Shown here: piece by piece, positions 52,358 to 62,152 of the stretch | Layout of the letters: every line of letters starts with the position of its first letter | How positions within the stretch are numbered: the first letter of the stretch is position 1 | Origin: Neobacillus sp. DY30 | Lineage (GTDB): Bacteria > Bacillota > Bacilli > Bacillales > Cytobacillaceae | DNA: 64,000 nt | Direction: 5' to 3' | Assembly (NCBI RefSeq): GCF_030123065.1 | Contig: NZ_CP126093.1 | Coordinates: 4,780,001 to 4,844,000 of the forward strand | Made by a program: the position numbers and the translations under genes | The notes under the pieces: model-generated | Told to the model about the DNA's origin: nothing | What the model saw: only the letters and a program-made list of their open reading frames with translations | Database searches by the model: none

Positions 52358-52370
52358 GTGGTCAGACCAC
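52358..52370. promoter_or_regulatory. GntR-type operator upstream of malic enzyme gene
   Basis: GTGGTCAGACCAC, a perfect 13-bp palindrome 69 bp before the malic enzyme start, sharing its 11-bp core with the accD site. Confidence 0.75.
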
Positions 52371-52418
52371 ACCCATCTTCATTTACCACTATATCACATC
52401 TTTATGAGTTGTAAAGAA

Positions 52419-55400
52419 TTATTCTTTTAAAACTACATGATCTGCGCCAAGAAAATCACGTAATACTTTCAAGAAATCAGGGCTGGGAAGGACCATAAAC
52501 TCACTTCCCAACCTAATCGTTTTCTTACTGGTTTCAAAATGCAAAACAACTTTTGTACTTCCAGAATGATCCTTAAATAATTTTTTTAATTGATATAAAG
52601 AGTGCTCATCTTGCTTGCCGCCCGCTATTTTTAAATATAAAGTCGATTCCTGCTTAGGTTTCGAATTTAACCAGGTTTCCACTTCTGCTGCTTGCTGAAT
52701 AATAAATTGTAGCTTCCCCTCTCGTTCTTCCACTTTTCCTTCTATCACCGCAAATTTTCCGTGTTCTAGCAAGTGAGAATATTTTTTGTACACGACTGGA
52801 AAAGCGACAGCTTCCATTTCTCCGCTCGAATCACTTATATTCAAAAAGGCCATTGATTCCCCTTTTTTTGTCCGGATTTTTCGTACCGATGTTATATAAA
52901 CACCAGCAGCGGCTCGTTTAAAATCCACAGATAATTCAAGCAAAACATTTGCCCCAGCTTGATTAAGTCTCTTTTCAAAAATAGATACTGGATGATCGGA
53001 AAGATAAAAGCCAAGAGCTTCCTTTTCGAATGCAAGCTTATCCTCAAGTCTAATTGGGTCAACTTGTACGTATTTCGGTTTAAGCTGAAATTCCTCTAAG
53101 AATAATTCAACTTGACTTGTTTCATCCACCTTAAATAATTGTGCGTGTTCGATCGCCACATCCAAACTTGCAAGCAGGACAGCACGGTCTTCTTTAAATT
53201 CATCAAAACTTCCAGAATGGACAAGAACCTCTAGAGTCTTCCGATTGATGGCTTTTGAAGATACTCTAGTACAAAAATCGAACAAGTCCTCAAACTTTTT
53301 ACTTTTTCTTGCTTGAAATATTTCTCTTAATGCTGCTGCGCCTACACTTTTTATCGCTGCAAGGCTGTATCTAATACCATTCTTCTCTACTTGAAAGGCA
53401 AACCCGCTGTAATTGATTGATGGAGGGAGGATTTCAATATCCTTTTGCTTTGTTTCCAAAATATACTGAGCTATTTTGGTTTCATTCCCAATCGCGGATG
53501 TTAACAGTCCCGCCATAAAATATAGTGGATAATTTGCTTTTAAATAGGCAAGCTGATACGCAATCAAACTGTACGCCACTGCATGGCTTCGATTAAAACC
53601 ATAATTGGCAAATCGAACAATTAAATCATATATTTCGTTTGCCAATACGTGATTATAGCCTTTCTTCAAGGCACCTTGGACAAAATGATTTCGTTCCCTG
53701 TCCAATACATCCTTTTGTTTCTTTCCAACCGCCCTTCGCAGCAAATCCGCTTCACCGAGGGAAAAACCGGCCATAGTAGAGGCAATTTGGATGATTTGTT
53801 CTTGGTATACGATGACTCCATAGGTATTTTCCAAGATGGGTTTTAAATCTTCATGCAGGTACTCAACTTCCTGTACCCCATGTTTCCTGTCAATAAATAG
53901 CGGAATATTCTCCATTGGTCCTGGACGATATAAAGCATTAACGGCGACAATATCTTCAAAACGTGAAGGTTTCAGGCGTAATAATACCTTCCTCATCCCC
54001 TCAGATTCTAACTGGAATATACCAGTTGTCTCTCCTCTTGCTAACAGTTCAAATGTTTTTTCATCATTTAATGGTACGGTTTTAATATCTATTTTTCTTC
54101 CTGTTTTCTTTTGAATAGATGACAAGATTGTTTCAATTAATGATAAATTCCTTAAGCCAAGAAAATCCATTTTGAGCAGGCCTATTTCCTCAAGATGTTC
54201 CATCGAATACTGAGTTAAATAAACTTGATTATGCCCCTGTTGAATGGGAATTAATTCAATAAGCTGCTTCTCACTAATAACAACACCTGCAGCATGTGTA
54301 GAGGTATGACGCGGTAACCCCTCTAGCTTTAATGCTGTTTCATAGAGCTTTTGATTCATAGGGCTTTCATCAATAAAATTTCTCAGTGGCTGTGATTCTT
54401 TATATGCATCTTTAAGGTTTATTCCCAACCGTGATGGAATACGTCTTGAAAGCTGTTCTAATTCTTTTGTATTCAGTCCAAAAGCCCTGCCGACATCCCT
54501 TATTGCAGCCTTGGCTGCCATAGTACCAAACGTTACGATTTGTGCAACATGCAATTCTCCATATTTTTTTGCCACATATTCTATTACTTCATCGCGACGA
54601 TGATCTGGAAAATCAATATCTATATCCGGCATCGATATCCGCTCAGGGTTTAAGAAGCGTTCGAATAATAATTGATGGGATAGAGGGTCGACATCGGTAA
54701 TATACAAAACATAGGCAACAAGTGATCCTGCTGCCGATCCCCTGCCAGGTCCCGTTAAAATGCCATGCTCACGGGCATATCTCATAAAATCCCAAACAAT
54801 TAAAAAGTAATTACTAAATTTCATGGAATTAATAACCGATAATTCGTAAAATAATCGTTCATAGTGTTCTTGAGTAGGTGACCCGAAGCGCTCCATTAAC
54901 CCTTTTTTACACAATAATTCCAAGTACTCTTCTGGAGGCTGCTTGTTTTCTGTGGGGAATTCAGGTAAATATGTTTTGTTTAGTTCGATATTTACCATGC
55001 ATCTTTTCGCGATGGTTATACTGTTCTCTAATGCTTCGGGTACTTCAGAAAATATTTCCATCATTTCTTTTGCATTCTTTAAATAAAATTGATCGCTTCC
55101 TAGTCTTTCTCGGTGATCATCCTGAAGCTTGTCTCCATTTTTTATAGCTAACAGGCATTCTTGCGCAAACATATCTTCTTGTTCTATGTAATGCACTCTA
55201 TTTGTTGCTACCAATGGAATACTTAGTTCTCTAGCAATATGTTGAATTCTTCGTGTGACGATTTCTTCCTCTTCTAATTGATGGTTTTGGAGCGCTAGAT
55301 AAAATGACTCTTTGCCAAAGATAAATTGAAGTTTTTTTATGATTGCAATCGCTTCTTCTTGTTGATCGCTTAATAGATTTTGTTCAATCTCTCCTTCTAT

Positions 55401-55781
55401 ACCCGGAGAAATGGCAATAAGCCCTTCTGCATAATGTTTTAACCATTTAAAAGGGATACCGTTTTCCGCTTTTGTTTGAACTGCACTAGAAATTTTTAAA
55501 AGGTTCTTAAATCCTTTTTCATTTTCGGCTAGTAAGACTAATGGAAATGATTCATCCATTCTTTGCTCACTTTCAACATCAACGGTTAACCCCATAATCG
55601 GCTGGATATTGTTTTTTAAACATAATTTATAAAATTCAATGGTTCCGTACATTACATTTCGATCGGTTAATGCAATCGCCTTAAATCCTTTTTTCTTTGC
55701 ATTTTGAACTAGTTCGTGAACCGAAGCTGTGCTTGTTAACAAGCTATATGCACTATAGACATGAAGGTGAATAAAAGACAT
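52419..55781 (-). CDS. dnaE: DNA polymerase III alpha subunit DnaE
   Basis: Lagging-strand and primer-extension replicase, 1120 residues. PHP domain with FIHLHVYSAYSLLTS and ALTDRNVMYG; catalytic aspartates in MPDIDIDFPDHRRDEV; helical fingers; tandem HhH around residues 780-830; C-terminal OB domain near 960-1040. ATG at 55781 follows AAGGGGTG; the 31-residue upstream extension is unsupported. Gram-positive bacteria use this enzyme alongside PolC. Confidence 0.97.
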   Translation of the reverse strand: MSFIHLHVYSAYSLLTSTASVHELVQNAKKKGFKAIALTDRNVMYGTIEFYKLCLKNNIQPIMGLTVDVESEQRMDESFPLVLLAENEKGFKNLLKISSAVQTKAENGIPFKWLKHYAEGLIAISPGIEGEIEQNLLSDQQEEAIAIIKKLQFIFGKESFYLALQNHQLEEEEIVTRRIQHIARELSIPLVATNRVHYIEQEDMFAQECLLAIKNGDKLQDDHRERLGSDQFYLKNAKEMMEIFSEVPEALENSITIAKRCMVNIELNKTYLPEFPTENKQPPEEYLELLCKKGLMERFGSPTQEHYERLFYELSVINSMKFSNYFLIVWDFMRYAREHGILTGPGRGSAAGSLVAYVLYITDVDPLSHQLLFERFLNPERISMPDIDIDFPDHRRDEVIEYVAKKYGELHVAQIVTFGTMAAKAAIRDVGRAFGLNTKELEQLSRRIPSRLGINLKDAYKESQPLRNFIDESPMNQKLYETALKLEGLPRHTSTHAAGVVISEKQLIELIPIQQGHNQVYLTQYSMEHLEEIGLLKMDFLGLRNLSLIETILSSIQKKTGRKIDIKTVPLNDEKTFELLARGETTGIFQLESEGMRKVLLRLKPSRFEDIVAVNALYRPGPMENIPLFIDRKHGVQEVEYLHEDLKPILENTYGVIVYQEQIIQIASTMAGFSLGEADLLRRAVGKKQKDVLDRERNHFVQGALKKGYNHVLANEIYDLIVRFANYGFNRSHAVAYSLIAYQLAYLKANYPLYFMAGLLTSAIGNETKIAQYILETKQKDIEILPPSINYSGFAFQVEKNGIRYSLAAIKSVGAAALREIFQARKSKKFEDLFDFCTRVSSKAINRKTLEVLVHSGSFDEFKEDRAVLLASLDVAIEHAQLFKVDETSQVELFLEEFQLKPKYVQVDPIRLEDKLAFEKEALGFYLSDHPVSIFEKRLNQAGANVLLELSVDFKRAAAGVYITSVRKIRTKKGESMAFLNISDSSGEMEAVAFPVVYKKYSHLLEHGKFAVIEGKVEEREGKLQFIIQQAAEVETWLNSKPKQESTLYLKIAGGKQDEHSLYQLKKLFKDHSGSTKVVLHFETSKKTIRLGSEFMVLPSPDFLKVLRDFLGADHVVLKE

Positions 55782-55864
55782 TTTGTCACCCCTTCCAATT
55801 AAAAATCCTATCTTCATTATAGAACCAAACTCTAAAAAAGGAAAATATGTTCTTATTTTTAAAA

Positions 55865-55893
55865 TCATAATCACGTACGTTTGTCCATATAAA
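55865..55893 (+). promoter_or_regulatory. Candidate sigma-E promoter of ytrHI
   Basis: TCATAAT (55865-55871), 14 bp, CATATAAA (55886-55893) resembles the mother-cell sigma-E consensus. It fits the known sporulation role of ytrH and ytrI. Confidence 0.55.
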
Positions 55894-55933
55894 TGTATAA
55901 GGGTATTGATATTCCGTGAGGGCGGTTGAGGTT

Positions 55934-56269
55934 ATGAAAGAGATTGGTTTTTTTCCTACGTTTATTGAGAGTTATTTTATTGCATTGGGTGTTATCCTTG
56001 GCGGTTCGTTGATTGGCGGAATCGCAGCCTTTCTAACTGGACAACCACCGCTTACAGCTGTTTACAGACTGTCCACAGACTTAAGAATATGGGCAATAGT
56101 TGCTGCTATTGGCGGGACATTTGATGCCGTTTACACCTTTGAAAGAGGGATATTCAATGCAGAAACCAGGGATATTTTCAAACAACTTCTAATTATTCTA
56201 TCTGCCTTAGGCGGTGCCCAAACAGGTGCACTGATTATTAATTGGTTAACACAGGAGTATATATCGTGA
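55934..56269 (+). CDS. ytrH: Sporulation membrane protein YtrH
   Basis: A 111-residue protein with three hydrophobic segments; FFPTFIESYFIALGVILGGSLIGG opens it and GGAQTGALIINWLTQEY closes it, both family-conserved. Required with YtrI for efficient sporulation in B. subtilis. ATG at 55934 follows TTGAGG. Its stop overlaps the ytrI start. Confidence 0.92.
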   Translation: MKEIGFFPTFIESYFIALGVILGGSLIGGIAAFLTGQPPLTAVYRLSTDLRIWAIVAAIGGTFDAVYTFERGIFNAETRDIFKQLLIILSALGGAQTGALIINWLTQEYIS

Positions 56270-56769
56270 GAATTCCTCCCTATTATCGGCAGCCTTCCTG
56301 GCAGCGTTTCTTTGCAGGGATGGTCATTGGCGGCGCTATTAGCTGGTGTATTTTCATTTATATTTTTGGGGTTTGGCAGGAAAAGCATACTGCATTAATT
56401 GATAAACAAAGTGAAGAAATCGTTGACTTACAAGAGGAAAAGAAGATTTGGCAAGAAGAGTATAAAGAGATTAATAAAAGGACAATTGAGCAGCTGACAA
56501 TTCAGAAAATCAATATTAAAATAACAAATTGGGAAAAATACAAATTAGACTTACTAAGTGTTTCAGAGATTGAAGACTCGGTAAAAGATGATATTAGTAT
56601 GATGATTGCAAAGGACATTGAGACCGTCTATAAAAGCAAAGAATTAATCAAGAAAATCATACAAAATAAACCGGTTAAAATCAATGACAAACGTTACAAA
56701 CTGAAGGTAAAGGAAATGGTTATCTTTACCACCCTTTCTATTCAGCTAGAAATTGAATTTGAACAATAA
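56266..56769 (+). CDS. ytrI: Sporulation membrane protein YtrI
   Basis: A 167-residue protein with one membrane span (residues 17-36) and a coiled coil (about 40-75). GTG at 56266 has AGGAG eight bases before it and forms GTGA with the ytrH stop, so the genes are translationally coupled. N-terminus RIPPYYRQPSWQRFFAG is characteristic. The longer open frame starting at 56242 lies inside ytrH and is not used. Confidence 0.9.
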   Translation: MRIPPYYRQPSWQRFFAGMVIGGAISWCIFIYIFGVWQEKHTALIDKQSEEIVDLQEEKKIWQEEYKEINKRTIEQLTIQKINIKITNWEKYKLDLLSVSEIEDSVKDDISMMIAKDIETVYKSKELIKKIIQNKPVKINDKRYKLKVKEMVIFTTLSIQLEIEFEQ

Positions 56770-56800
56770 AAAAATCGGCCGGAAATTTACGGCCGATTCT
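56769..56800. terminator. Bidirectional terminator, ytrI and nrnA
   Basis: AATCGGCCG and CGGCCGATT pair, with T-runs on both sides. Confidence 0.85.
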
Positions 56801-56804
56801 TTCT

Positions 56805-57749
56805 TTATAGTTGATAATTATCACATACATCGCTTAGCTCTTTCACTACATGCTCAACTTCATCCCATGAATGAATAGACGCACCTGATGCGAGCGGGTG
56901 TCCACCGCCTTTGAACTTTCTTGCAACTCCATTGATGACTGGACCTTTTGAACGTAATCGTACTCTAATTTGATCTTCCTCTTCAATAAAAAAGACCCAC
57001 GCTTTGATTCCTTTTACATCACCTAAAGTTCCAACAAGTAAGGAAGCCTCTGATGGCTCTGCGTTGTATTCATCCAATAGCTTCTTAGTTAGCATGACGG
57101 AAGCTACTCCATTATCCTGCATTTCAAAGTTTTGAAGAATATAGCCGTTTAATTTAATAATATTGGTATCACGCTCGTACATTTTGTCAAAAAGTTCGGT
57201 ACGTGAAAAATTATAATGAATGAGCTCCCCGGCATAAGCAAAGGTTTTGTCGGTAGTGCTTGGAAATAGGAACCTTCCTGTATCACCAACAATACCTCCA
57301 AATAAAAGCCTTGCAGCCTCATCATTTAGTTTCAACCCTCTATCCTTACCAAATAAGTAAAATTCATAGATCATCTCACTGCATGAACTTGCCGTTGTAT
57401 CAACCCACAATAAATCACCATAAGGATCTTCATTCGGATGATGGTCTATTTTTATTAGTTTATCACCTAAAGTATATCTTCTGTCACAAATCCGCTCCTG
57501 ATTTGCGGTATCACAAACAATAACCAAGGCTCCTTTATAAACTTCATCTTCAATGGAATCGAGACGTCGCATAAAATGGAGCGACCTTTCCTCTTTTCCT
57601 ACTGCGAACACCTTTTTATTTGGATATGAAGCCTTTAGTATTTCAACTAGGCCGCATTGTGATCCGTATGCATCCGGATCTGGACGGACATGGCGATGTA
57701 CGATGATAGTCTCATATTGTTCGATCATTTCTAAAATTTTTTCATTCAA
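56805..57749 (-). CDS. nrnA: Nano-RNase/3',5'-bisphosphate nucleotidase NrnA
   Basis: DHH/DHHA1 phosphoesterase of 314 residues that degrades oligoribonucleotides and 3'-phosphoadenosine 5'-phosphate. Metal motifs: HRHVRPDPDAYGSQ, VCDTAN, IDHHPNEDPYG and GDTGRF; DHHA1 domain with FKGGGHPLASGA. TTG at 57749 has GAGGTG six bases upstream and fits the family N-terminus; ten upstream codons are dropped. Confidence 0.95.
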   Translation of the reverse strand: MNEKILEMIEQYETIIVHRHVRPDPDAYGSQCGLVEILKASYPNKKVFAVGKEERSLHFMRRLDSIEDEVYKGALVIVCDTANQERICDRRYTLGDKLIKIDHHPNEDPYGDLLWVDTTASSCSEMIYEFYLFGKDRGLKLNDEAARLLFGGIVGDTGRFLFPSTTDKTFAYAGELIHYNFSRTELFDKMYERDTNIIKLNGYILQNFEMQDNGVASVMLTKKLLDEYNAEPSEASLLVGTLGDVKGIKAWVFFIEEEDQIRVRLRSKGPVINGVARKFKGGGHPLASGASIHSWDEVEHVVKELSDVCDNYQL

Positions 57750-57844
57750 TGTGATCACCTCTATATGTTTTTGAAGCAAGGGTAGTATTTTGTTAAAATA
57801 ATATGTACAATTAACAATAGAATTTTTGACTTGGAGGAAAGATA

Positions 57845-58153
57845 ATGTCTGTTCTGGTTTTTTTCATCGTCATCCTATTTGCTTTTTATTTATTTTATAA
57901 AACCAAATACTTTCGTAGCAGCCGGCCAGTTGAAAAAAAATGGCTTGGTGCCAAATCAAATATAGCACTTGGTTTATTTGTTTTCTTATTTGGGATTAAT
58001 CACTTATTCTTCATATCACAAACCACGGTCACACTGATTGTTTCAGTTATCTTTATTGTGTATGGCGGTGTGTTTACATGGGTCGGAATCAAAAAGTATA
58101 AACATTATCTCCCATTCGCCGCAGAAGAAGCTGAAAGTTACGATATTAAATAA
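57845..58153 (+). CDS. ytpI: YtpI family membrane protein
   Basis: A 102-residue protein with three hydrophobic spans (residues 2-18, 40-58, 62-82). KKWLGAKSNIALGLFVFLFGINH is typical of the family. Function unknown; divergent from nrnA. ATG has GGAGG upstream. Confidence 0.88.
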   Translation: MSVLVFFIVILFAFYLFYKTKYFRSSRPVEKKWLGAKSNIALGLFVFLFGINHLFFISQTTVTLIVSVIFIVYGGVFTWVGIKKYKHYLPFAAEEAESYDIK

Positions 58154-58154
58154 A

Positions 58155-58186
58155 TGATAGCCGCTTATTTCAAGCGGCTATTTTAT
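58155..58186. terminator. Bidirectional terminator, ytpI and ytoI
   Basis: TAGCCGCTT and AAGCGGCTA around ATTTC, T-rich on both sides. Confidence 0.88.
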
Positions 58187-58188
58187 TT

Positions 58189-59508
58189 TTAATTCCGATC
58201 AATAAGCTGGCACATCATCATTGCCTTACCCACTAAAATACCATCATTAAAAACCTCAACATCGACCTTTCCAAACTTACGTCCCACTTCAAGAACTCTT
58301 GGATAAATTTCTAAAATACTCTCCATTTGAACCGGCTTTAAAAAATAAATGGTCATATTTTCCACAACCAAATCGCCTTTTTTATAGCTACGTAAGATCC
58401 TGTTTGCAGCATCTGAAACAATCGTCGTAAAAACGCCATTAGAAATCGTGCCGAGATGGTTTGTCATTTGTGGAGTAACTTCACAGGTATACACTTCTTC
58501 CCCTTTCGCTCTCCCTCGCATTAACACCATTTGGTTTGTGACGATATCATCAATTGTCTCCCCTACCTGCGGCTGACGTTGATTCATCTGCAATGCTTTT
58601 AATACATCCTGCCTGCTAATAATACCTTCTAGACGATTAGTATCATCCACAACTGGAAGTACTTCAATTCCTTCCCAGACCATCATATGTGCTGTTGACG
58701 CAACACTTGTTTTGCCCAAAACCGTCATCGGATGTTTTGTCATAATTTTTTCAATGGTCGTATCTGACTCCTGCCCCATGATGTCCTTAGCGGTGACCAT
58801 TCCCTGAATCTTCATGTTCTGATCAACAACAGGATATCGGCTATGAGTGGTTTCAATGTTTAGCGTATGCCATCTAGAGACCTTATCAGAGGTTTTGAGA
58901 TAGTAGGTCTCAGTAAGTGGTGTAAGGATATCCTCTACCAGAATAATTTCTTTTTTTATTAACTGGTCATAGATGGCCCGGTTTATCATCGTTGCCACTG
59001 TAAAGGTATCATAACTCGTTGAGATAATAGGCATTTCTAGATTATCAGCCAGCTTCTTGATATGATCCTCAGTATCAAAACCACCGGTTATTAAGACAGC
59101 TGCACCTGCTTTCAATGCAAGTTCTTGTGCCTGTGTACGGTTTCCTACAATTAACAGGTTGTCGGGACCTGTATAGCGCATCATCGCCTCAAGTTTCATT
59201 GCTCCAATAACGAATTTATTTAGCGTTTTATGTAAACCAGTCTTTCCGCCTAAAACCTGACCCTCCACAATATTAACAACCTCTGCAAAGGTAAGCTTTT
59301 CAATATTCTCTTTTTTCTTTCGTTCAATTCTAATGGTGCCTACACGTTCAATGGTACTTACATAGCCTTTATTTTCCGCTTCCTTAATTGCTCTATATGC
59401 GGTACCTTCACTAACAGTCATCGCCTTGGCGATTTGCCGTACTGATATTTTTTCCCCAACAGGAAGTTCATCAATATATTGCAAAATCTGTTCATGTTTT
59501 GTAGCCAA
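58189..59508 (-). CDS. ytoI: YtoI: HTH, DRTGG, CBS and hotdog domain regulator-like protein
   Basis: A 439-residue multidomain protein: N-terminal helix-turn-helix (KISVRQIAKAMTVSEGTAYRAIKEAE), DRTGG domain (about 70-185), two CBS domains (about 195-310, HSRYPVVDQNMKIQGMVTAKDIMG), and a C-terminal hotdog/thioesterase-like domain (about 330-435, HLGTISNGVFTTIVSDAA). It probably senses a nucleotide and DNA, but no ligand is known. TTG at 59508 fits the family N-terminus MATKHEQILQYI; GTG at 59517 is possible. Confidence 0.88.
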   Translation of the reverse strand: MATKHEQILQYIDELPVGEKISVRQIAKAMTVSEGTAYRAIKEAENKGYVSTIERVGTIRIERKKKENIEKLTFAEVVNIVEGQVLGGKTGLHKTLNKFVIGAMKLEAMMRYTGPDNLLIVGNRTQAQELALKAGAAVLITGGFDTEDHIKKLADNLEMPIISTSYDTFTVATMINRAIYDQLIKKEIILVEDILTPLTETYYLKTSDKVSRWHTLNIETTHSRYPVVDQNMKIQGMVTAKDIMGQESDTTIEKIMTKHPMTVLGKTSVASTAHMMVWEGIEVLPVVDDTNRLEGIISRQDVLKALQMNQRQPQVGETIDDIVTNQMVLMRGRAKGEEVYTCEVTPQMTNHLGTISNGVFTTIVSDAANRILRSYKKGDLVVENMTIYFLKPVQMESILEIYPRVLEVGRKFGKVDVEVFNDGILVGKAMMMCQLIDRN

Positions 59509-59631
59509 GACCTTCACCCATTTCTATAACCCTTTAATTAATAATAATAATCAATATATTATTTATACCATTATTTTGATTAATAAACCAACACAAAGGG
59601 AGCCGTTTTTACAGGCTCCCTTGCAGTTTGG

Positions 59632-59871
59632 TTATGAATAATAGGATCGAGATTTTTTATTGGCTCGGTTCGGCTGTCTTTTGATGACTGCCCTCTTTGG
59701 GCTATACAACATGGCTGTGAGATTTCCTGCAATGACAATTAATGCAAACGCCAGCCAGGCCAAGGCGAAAGTCCCTTCAAGGCCTTCTGCAAAAACCGAT
59801 AATCTTGGTGCTGCAAAATAAAGCATGAACCCACATAACAACAGGCATAGTAAATATCTGTTTTTTTTCAA
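59632..59871 (-). CDS. Hypothetical two-span membrane protein
   Basis: About 79 residues, two hydrophobic segments (residues 5-20, 35-55) and a strongly basic tail (KRAVIKRQPNRANKKSRS). TTG at 59871 has AAGGGAG eight bases upstream; the longer open frame to 59916 is not supported. Between ytoI and ytkL. I do not recognise it. Confidence 0.7.
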   Translation of the reverse strand: MKKNRYLLCLLLCGFMLYFAAPRLSVFAEGLEGTFALAWLAFALIVIAGNLTAMLYSPKRAVIKRQPNRANKKSRSYYS

Positions 59872-59934
59872 TTCATTATCTCCCTTCAAAACTACTGCTT
59901 GTTTCACTTTATGCATAGAAGGGATAAAAAAGTA

Positions 59935-60615
59935 TTATAATTCGATAAAATCTCCAGGTTGCAGGACTTTTCCATTTTTATTTTCAAGCATAGCAATAAA
60001 TTGCTCTGGATCCTGCTTAATCGGCGGGAATGTATTGTAATGAATTGGAACAATTGTTTTTGCAGCTAATAACTTTGCAGCATATGCGGCATCCTCTGGA
60101 CCCATTGTAAAATTATCACCGATTGGCAAGAAAGCTAAATCAATTGGATGTCTTTCACCGATGAGCTTCATATCCGAAAACAAGCCTGTATCTCCTGCAT
60201 GATAAATTGTTTTTCCCTCTGCCATAAAGAGAATTCCAGCCGGCATGCCGCAATATACAAGTTCGTTATTTTCTGTCTCAAAGCTAGAACCATGAAAAGC
60301 TTGTGTTAACTTTACCTTTCCAAAATCAAATTGATAAGACCCGCCAATATGCATAGCATGAGTTTTTACCCCCTGCCAGCCCAAGAATGTAGAGAGCTCG
60401 GCATTTGCTATCACTAGTGCATTGTTTCTTTTGGCTAACTCGACGGTATCACCAACATGGTCACCGTGACCATGGGTTAAAATAATTACATCTGGATTTA
60501 CATCTTGCAATTTTAAATCAGTTAATTGATTACCAGTAATAAAAGGATCAATGATAATGTTTTTGCCATTTACCTGAATTTGAACAACTGAATGCCCATG
60601 ATAAGATATTTTCAT
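59935..60615 (-). CDS. ytkL: Metal-dependent hydrolase YtkL (UPF0173)
   Basis: A 226-residue metallo-beta-lactamase fold protein. Metal motifs: LTHGHGDHVGD, HIGGSYQFDFG, HAGDTGLFSDM and a late HYNTFP. Substrate is unknown. ATG at 60615 follows GGAGGAG; an upstream extension is an open frame only. Confidence 0.92.
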   Translation of the reverse strand: MKISYHGHSVVQIQVNGKNIIIDPFITGNQLTDLKLQDVNPDVIILTHGHGDHVGDTVELAKRNNALVIANAELSTFLGWQGVKTHAMHIGGSYQFDFGKVKLTQAFHGSSFETENNELVYCGMPAGILFMAEGKTIYHAGDTGLFSDMKLIGERHPIDLAFLPIGDNFTMGPEDAAYAAKLLAAKTIVPIHYNTFPPIKQDPEQFIAMLENKNGKVLQPGDFIEL

Positions 60616-60788
60616 TTTTCCCATCTCCTCCGTTTGTGTACTATATGTACTTCCATAAATATTTCTAAATTCCTTCCTCAATTTATCCATAAATAGATTG
60701 ATTTAGCACAACCTATATGCAGATTGTTTACACACAGCAGCAAAATTGATACGCTCAAATAGGAATGTATCGTTTAGGAGGAGAAATA

Positions 60789-61886
60789 ATGAACCAACGT
60801 TTACACAATCTTCAAGCTTGGATGAAGGAAAATGGTATTGAAGTCAGCTTCATTACCTCTTCTGAAAATGTTTTTTATTTAAGCGGATTTTTCACTAATC
60901 CCCATGAGCGTCTGCTAGGATTAGCAATGTTCCAAGAGGAGGAACCATTTCTTATCTGCCCAGGAATGGAGGTTAACGATGTCAAAAAATCAGGCTGGAA
61001 TCATGAAATTATCGGCTATAGTGATATCGACAATCCATGGGAACTCGTACTTACCTCAATCAACAAAAGAATTGGTGCCGTACGAAACGCAGCCATTGAG
61101 AAAGAACATATGAATGTAGAACGATATGAGGAGTTAAAATCATTATTCCCGAGTGCTTCATTTGTTTCTGCTGAGGAAAAAATGCGAAAACTGCGGATGA
61201 TTAAGGATGCTAAGGAGTTAAAAGTAATGGAAGAAGCCTGTGCATTGGCTGACTATGCGATTGAAGTAGGCTGCAGTGAAATAAAAGAAGGACGAACTGA
61301 GTTAGATGTCCTAAATGCTGTTGAATATGCACTTAAGAAAAAAGGCGTAACAGAAATGTCATTTTCAACTATGGTCTTAACGGGTGCAAATGCTGCGTCA
61401 CCACATGGTAATCCAGGGAACACAAAAATCCAAAAGGGTGATTTAGTTTTATTCGATTTAGGCGTAGTGGTAGAACGTTATTGTTCAGATATTACTAGAA
61501 CCGTTGCTTATGGTGATATTAATGATAAACAAAAAGAAATATATGATACTGTTCTAAAAGCACAGTTAGCCGCAATTGAAGTAAGCAAGCCTGGTGCTAC
61601 GGCAGCTGAGGTTGATTTAACAGCTAGAAGAATCATCTCAGATGCAGGATACGGAGAATACTTTCCACACCGTCTCGGTCATGGACTAGGTATCAGTGTA
61701 CACGAGTATCCTTCAATGACAGAGACAAACCAATTGGTGATTGAAGAAGGAATGGTATACACCATTGAACCAGGAATTTATGTACCGGGTGTTGCAGGTG
61801 TTCGTATTGAAGATGATGTGTTCATTACTGCAGATGGAGCTAAAGTGTTAACCAATTTCCCAAAAGAATTACAGATCCTTAAGTAA
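60789..61886 (+). CDS. M24 family Xaa-Pro aminopeptidase/dipeptidase
   Basis: A 365-residue pita-bread metallopeptidase. N-terminal creatinase-like domain (residues 1-125) and catalytic domain with LFDLGVVVERYCSDITRT (two Asp), HRLGHGLGISVHEYP (His), EEGMVYTIEPGIYV (Glu) and GVRIEDDVFI (Glu): all five metal ligands present. PepQ or YpdF-type function; substrate not decidable. ATG at 60789 has GGAGGAG upstream. Confidence 0.92.
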   Translation: MNQRLHNLQAWMKENGIEVSFITSSENVFYLSGFFTNPHERLLGLAMFQEEEPFLICPGMEVNDVKKSGWNHEIIGYSDIDNPWELVLTSINKRIGAVRNAAIEKEHMNVERYEELKSLFPSASFVSAEEKMRKLRMIKDAKELKVMEEACALADYAIEVGCSEIKEGRTELDVLNAVEYALKKKGVTEMSFSTMVLTGANAASPHGNPGNTKIQKGDLVLFDLGVVVERYCSDITRTVAYGDINDKQKEIYDTVLKAQLAAIEVSKPGATAAEVDLTARRIISDAGYGEYFPHRLGHGLGISVHEYPSMTETNQLVIEEGMVYTIEPGIYVPGVAGVRIEDDVFITADGAKVLTNFPKELQILK

Positions 61887-61942
61887 ATCGTTTTGTTTTT
61901 TTTACCATTGCACTATTCAAGAAAATGCAGTAATATACTAAT

Positions 61943-62140
61943 ACAAGCTGCGTTGCTCGTAGTGATAATAAAGTTTTAACCTTTAAGCTGTAAAAGGGAG
62001 TTTTACTATCGGAGCTGTAATGACAAGCCTCTGTCTACACGACATGGAGGACAAGCAGGAAGGCTTCTGCGAACACCCACTTTGAGGAGTGGTGGTTTAA
62101 AACTTTCTTATATGAGGTACGGCAAATGCGGCTATATATT
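61943..62140 (+). ncRNA. ssrS: Probable 6S RNA
   Basis: A roughly 195-nt transcription unit between convergent genes. A plausible promoter (TTGCAC 61908-61913, 17 bp, TAATAT 61931-61936; overlapping TATACT at 61934) precedes it. Long-range pairings close it: GCTGCGTTGC...GTA (61947-61961) with TACGGCAAATGCGGC (62118-62132), and AAAGTTTTAACC (61970-61981) with GGTTTAAAACTTT (62094-62106). Inside are smaller hairpins (CCACTTTGAGGAGTGG; AAGCCT...AGGCTT; GTAAAAGGGAGTTTTAC). Length, end-closure and bubble plan fit 6S RNA, and the AGTTTTAACC stretch resembles, as I recall it, the pRNA template of B. subtilis 6S-1. Another structured RNA cannot be excluded. Confidence 0.6.
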
Positions 62141-62152
62141 CTATGAAATTTA

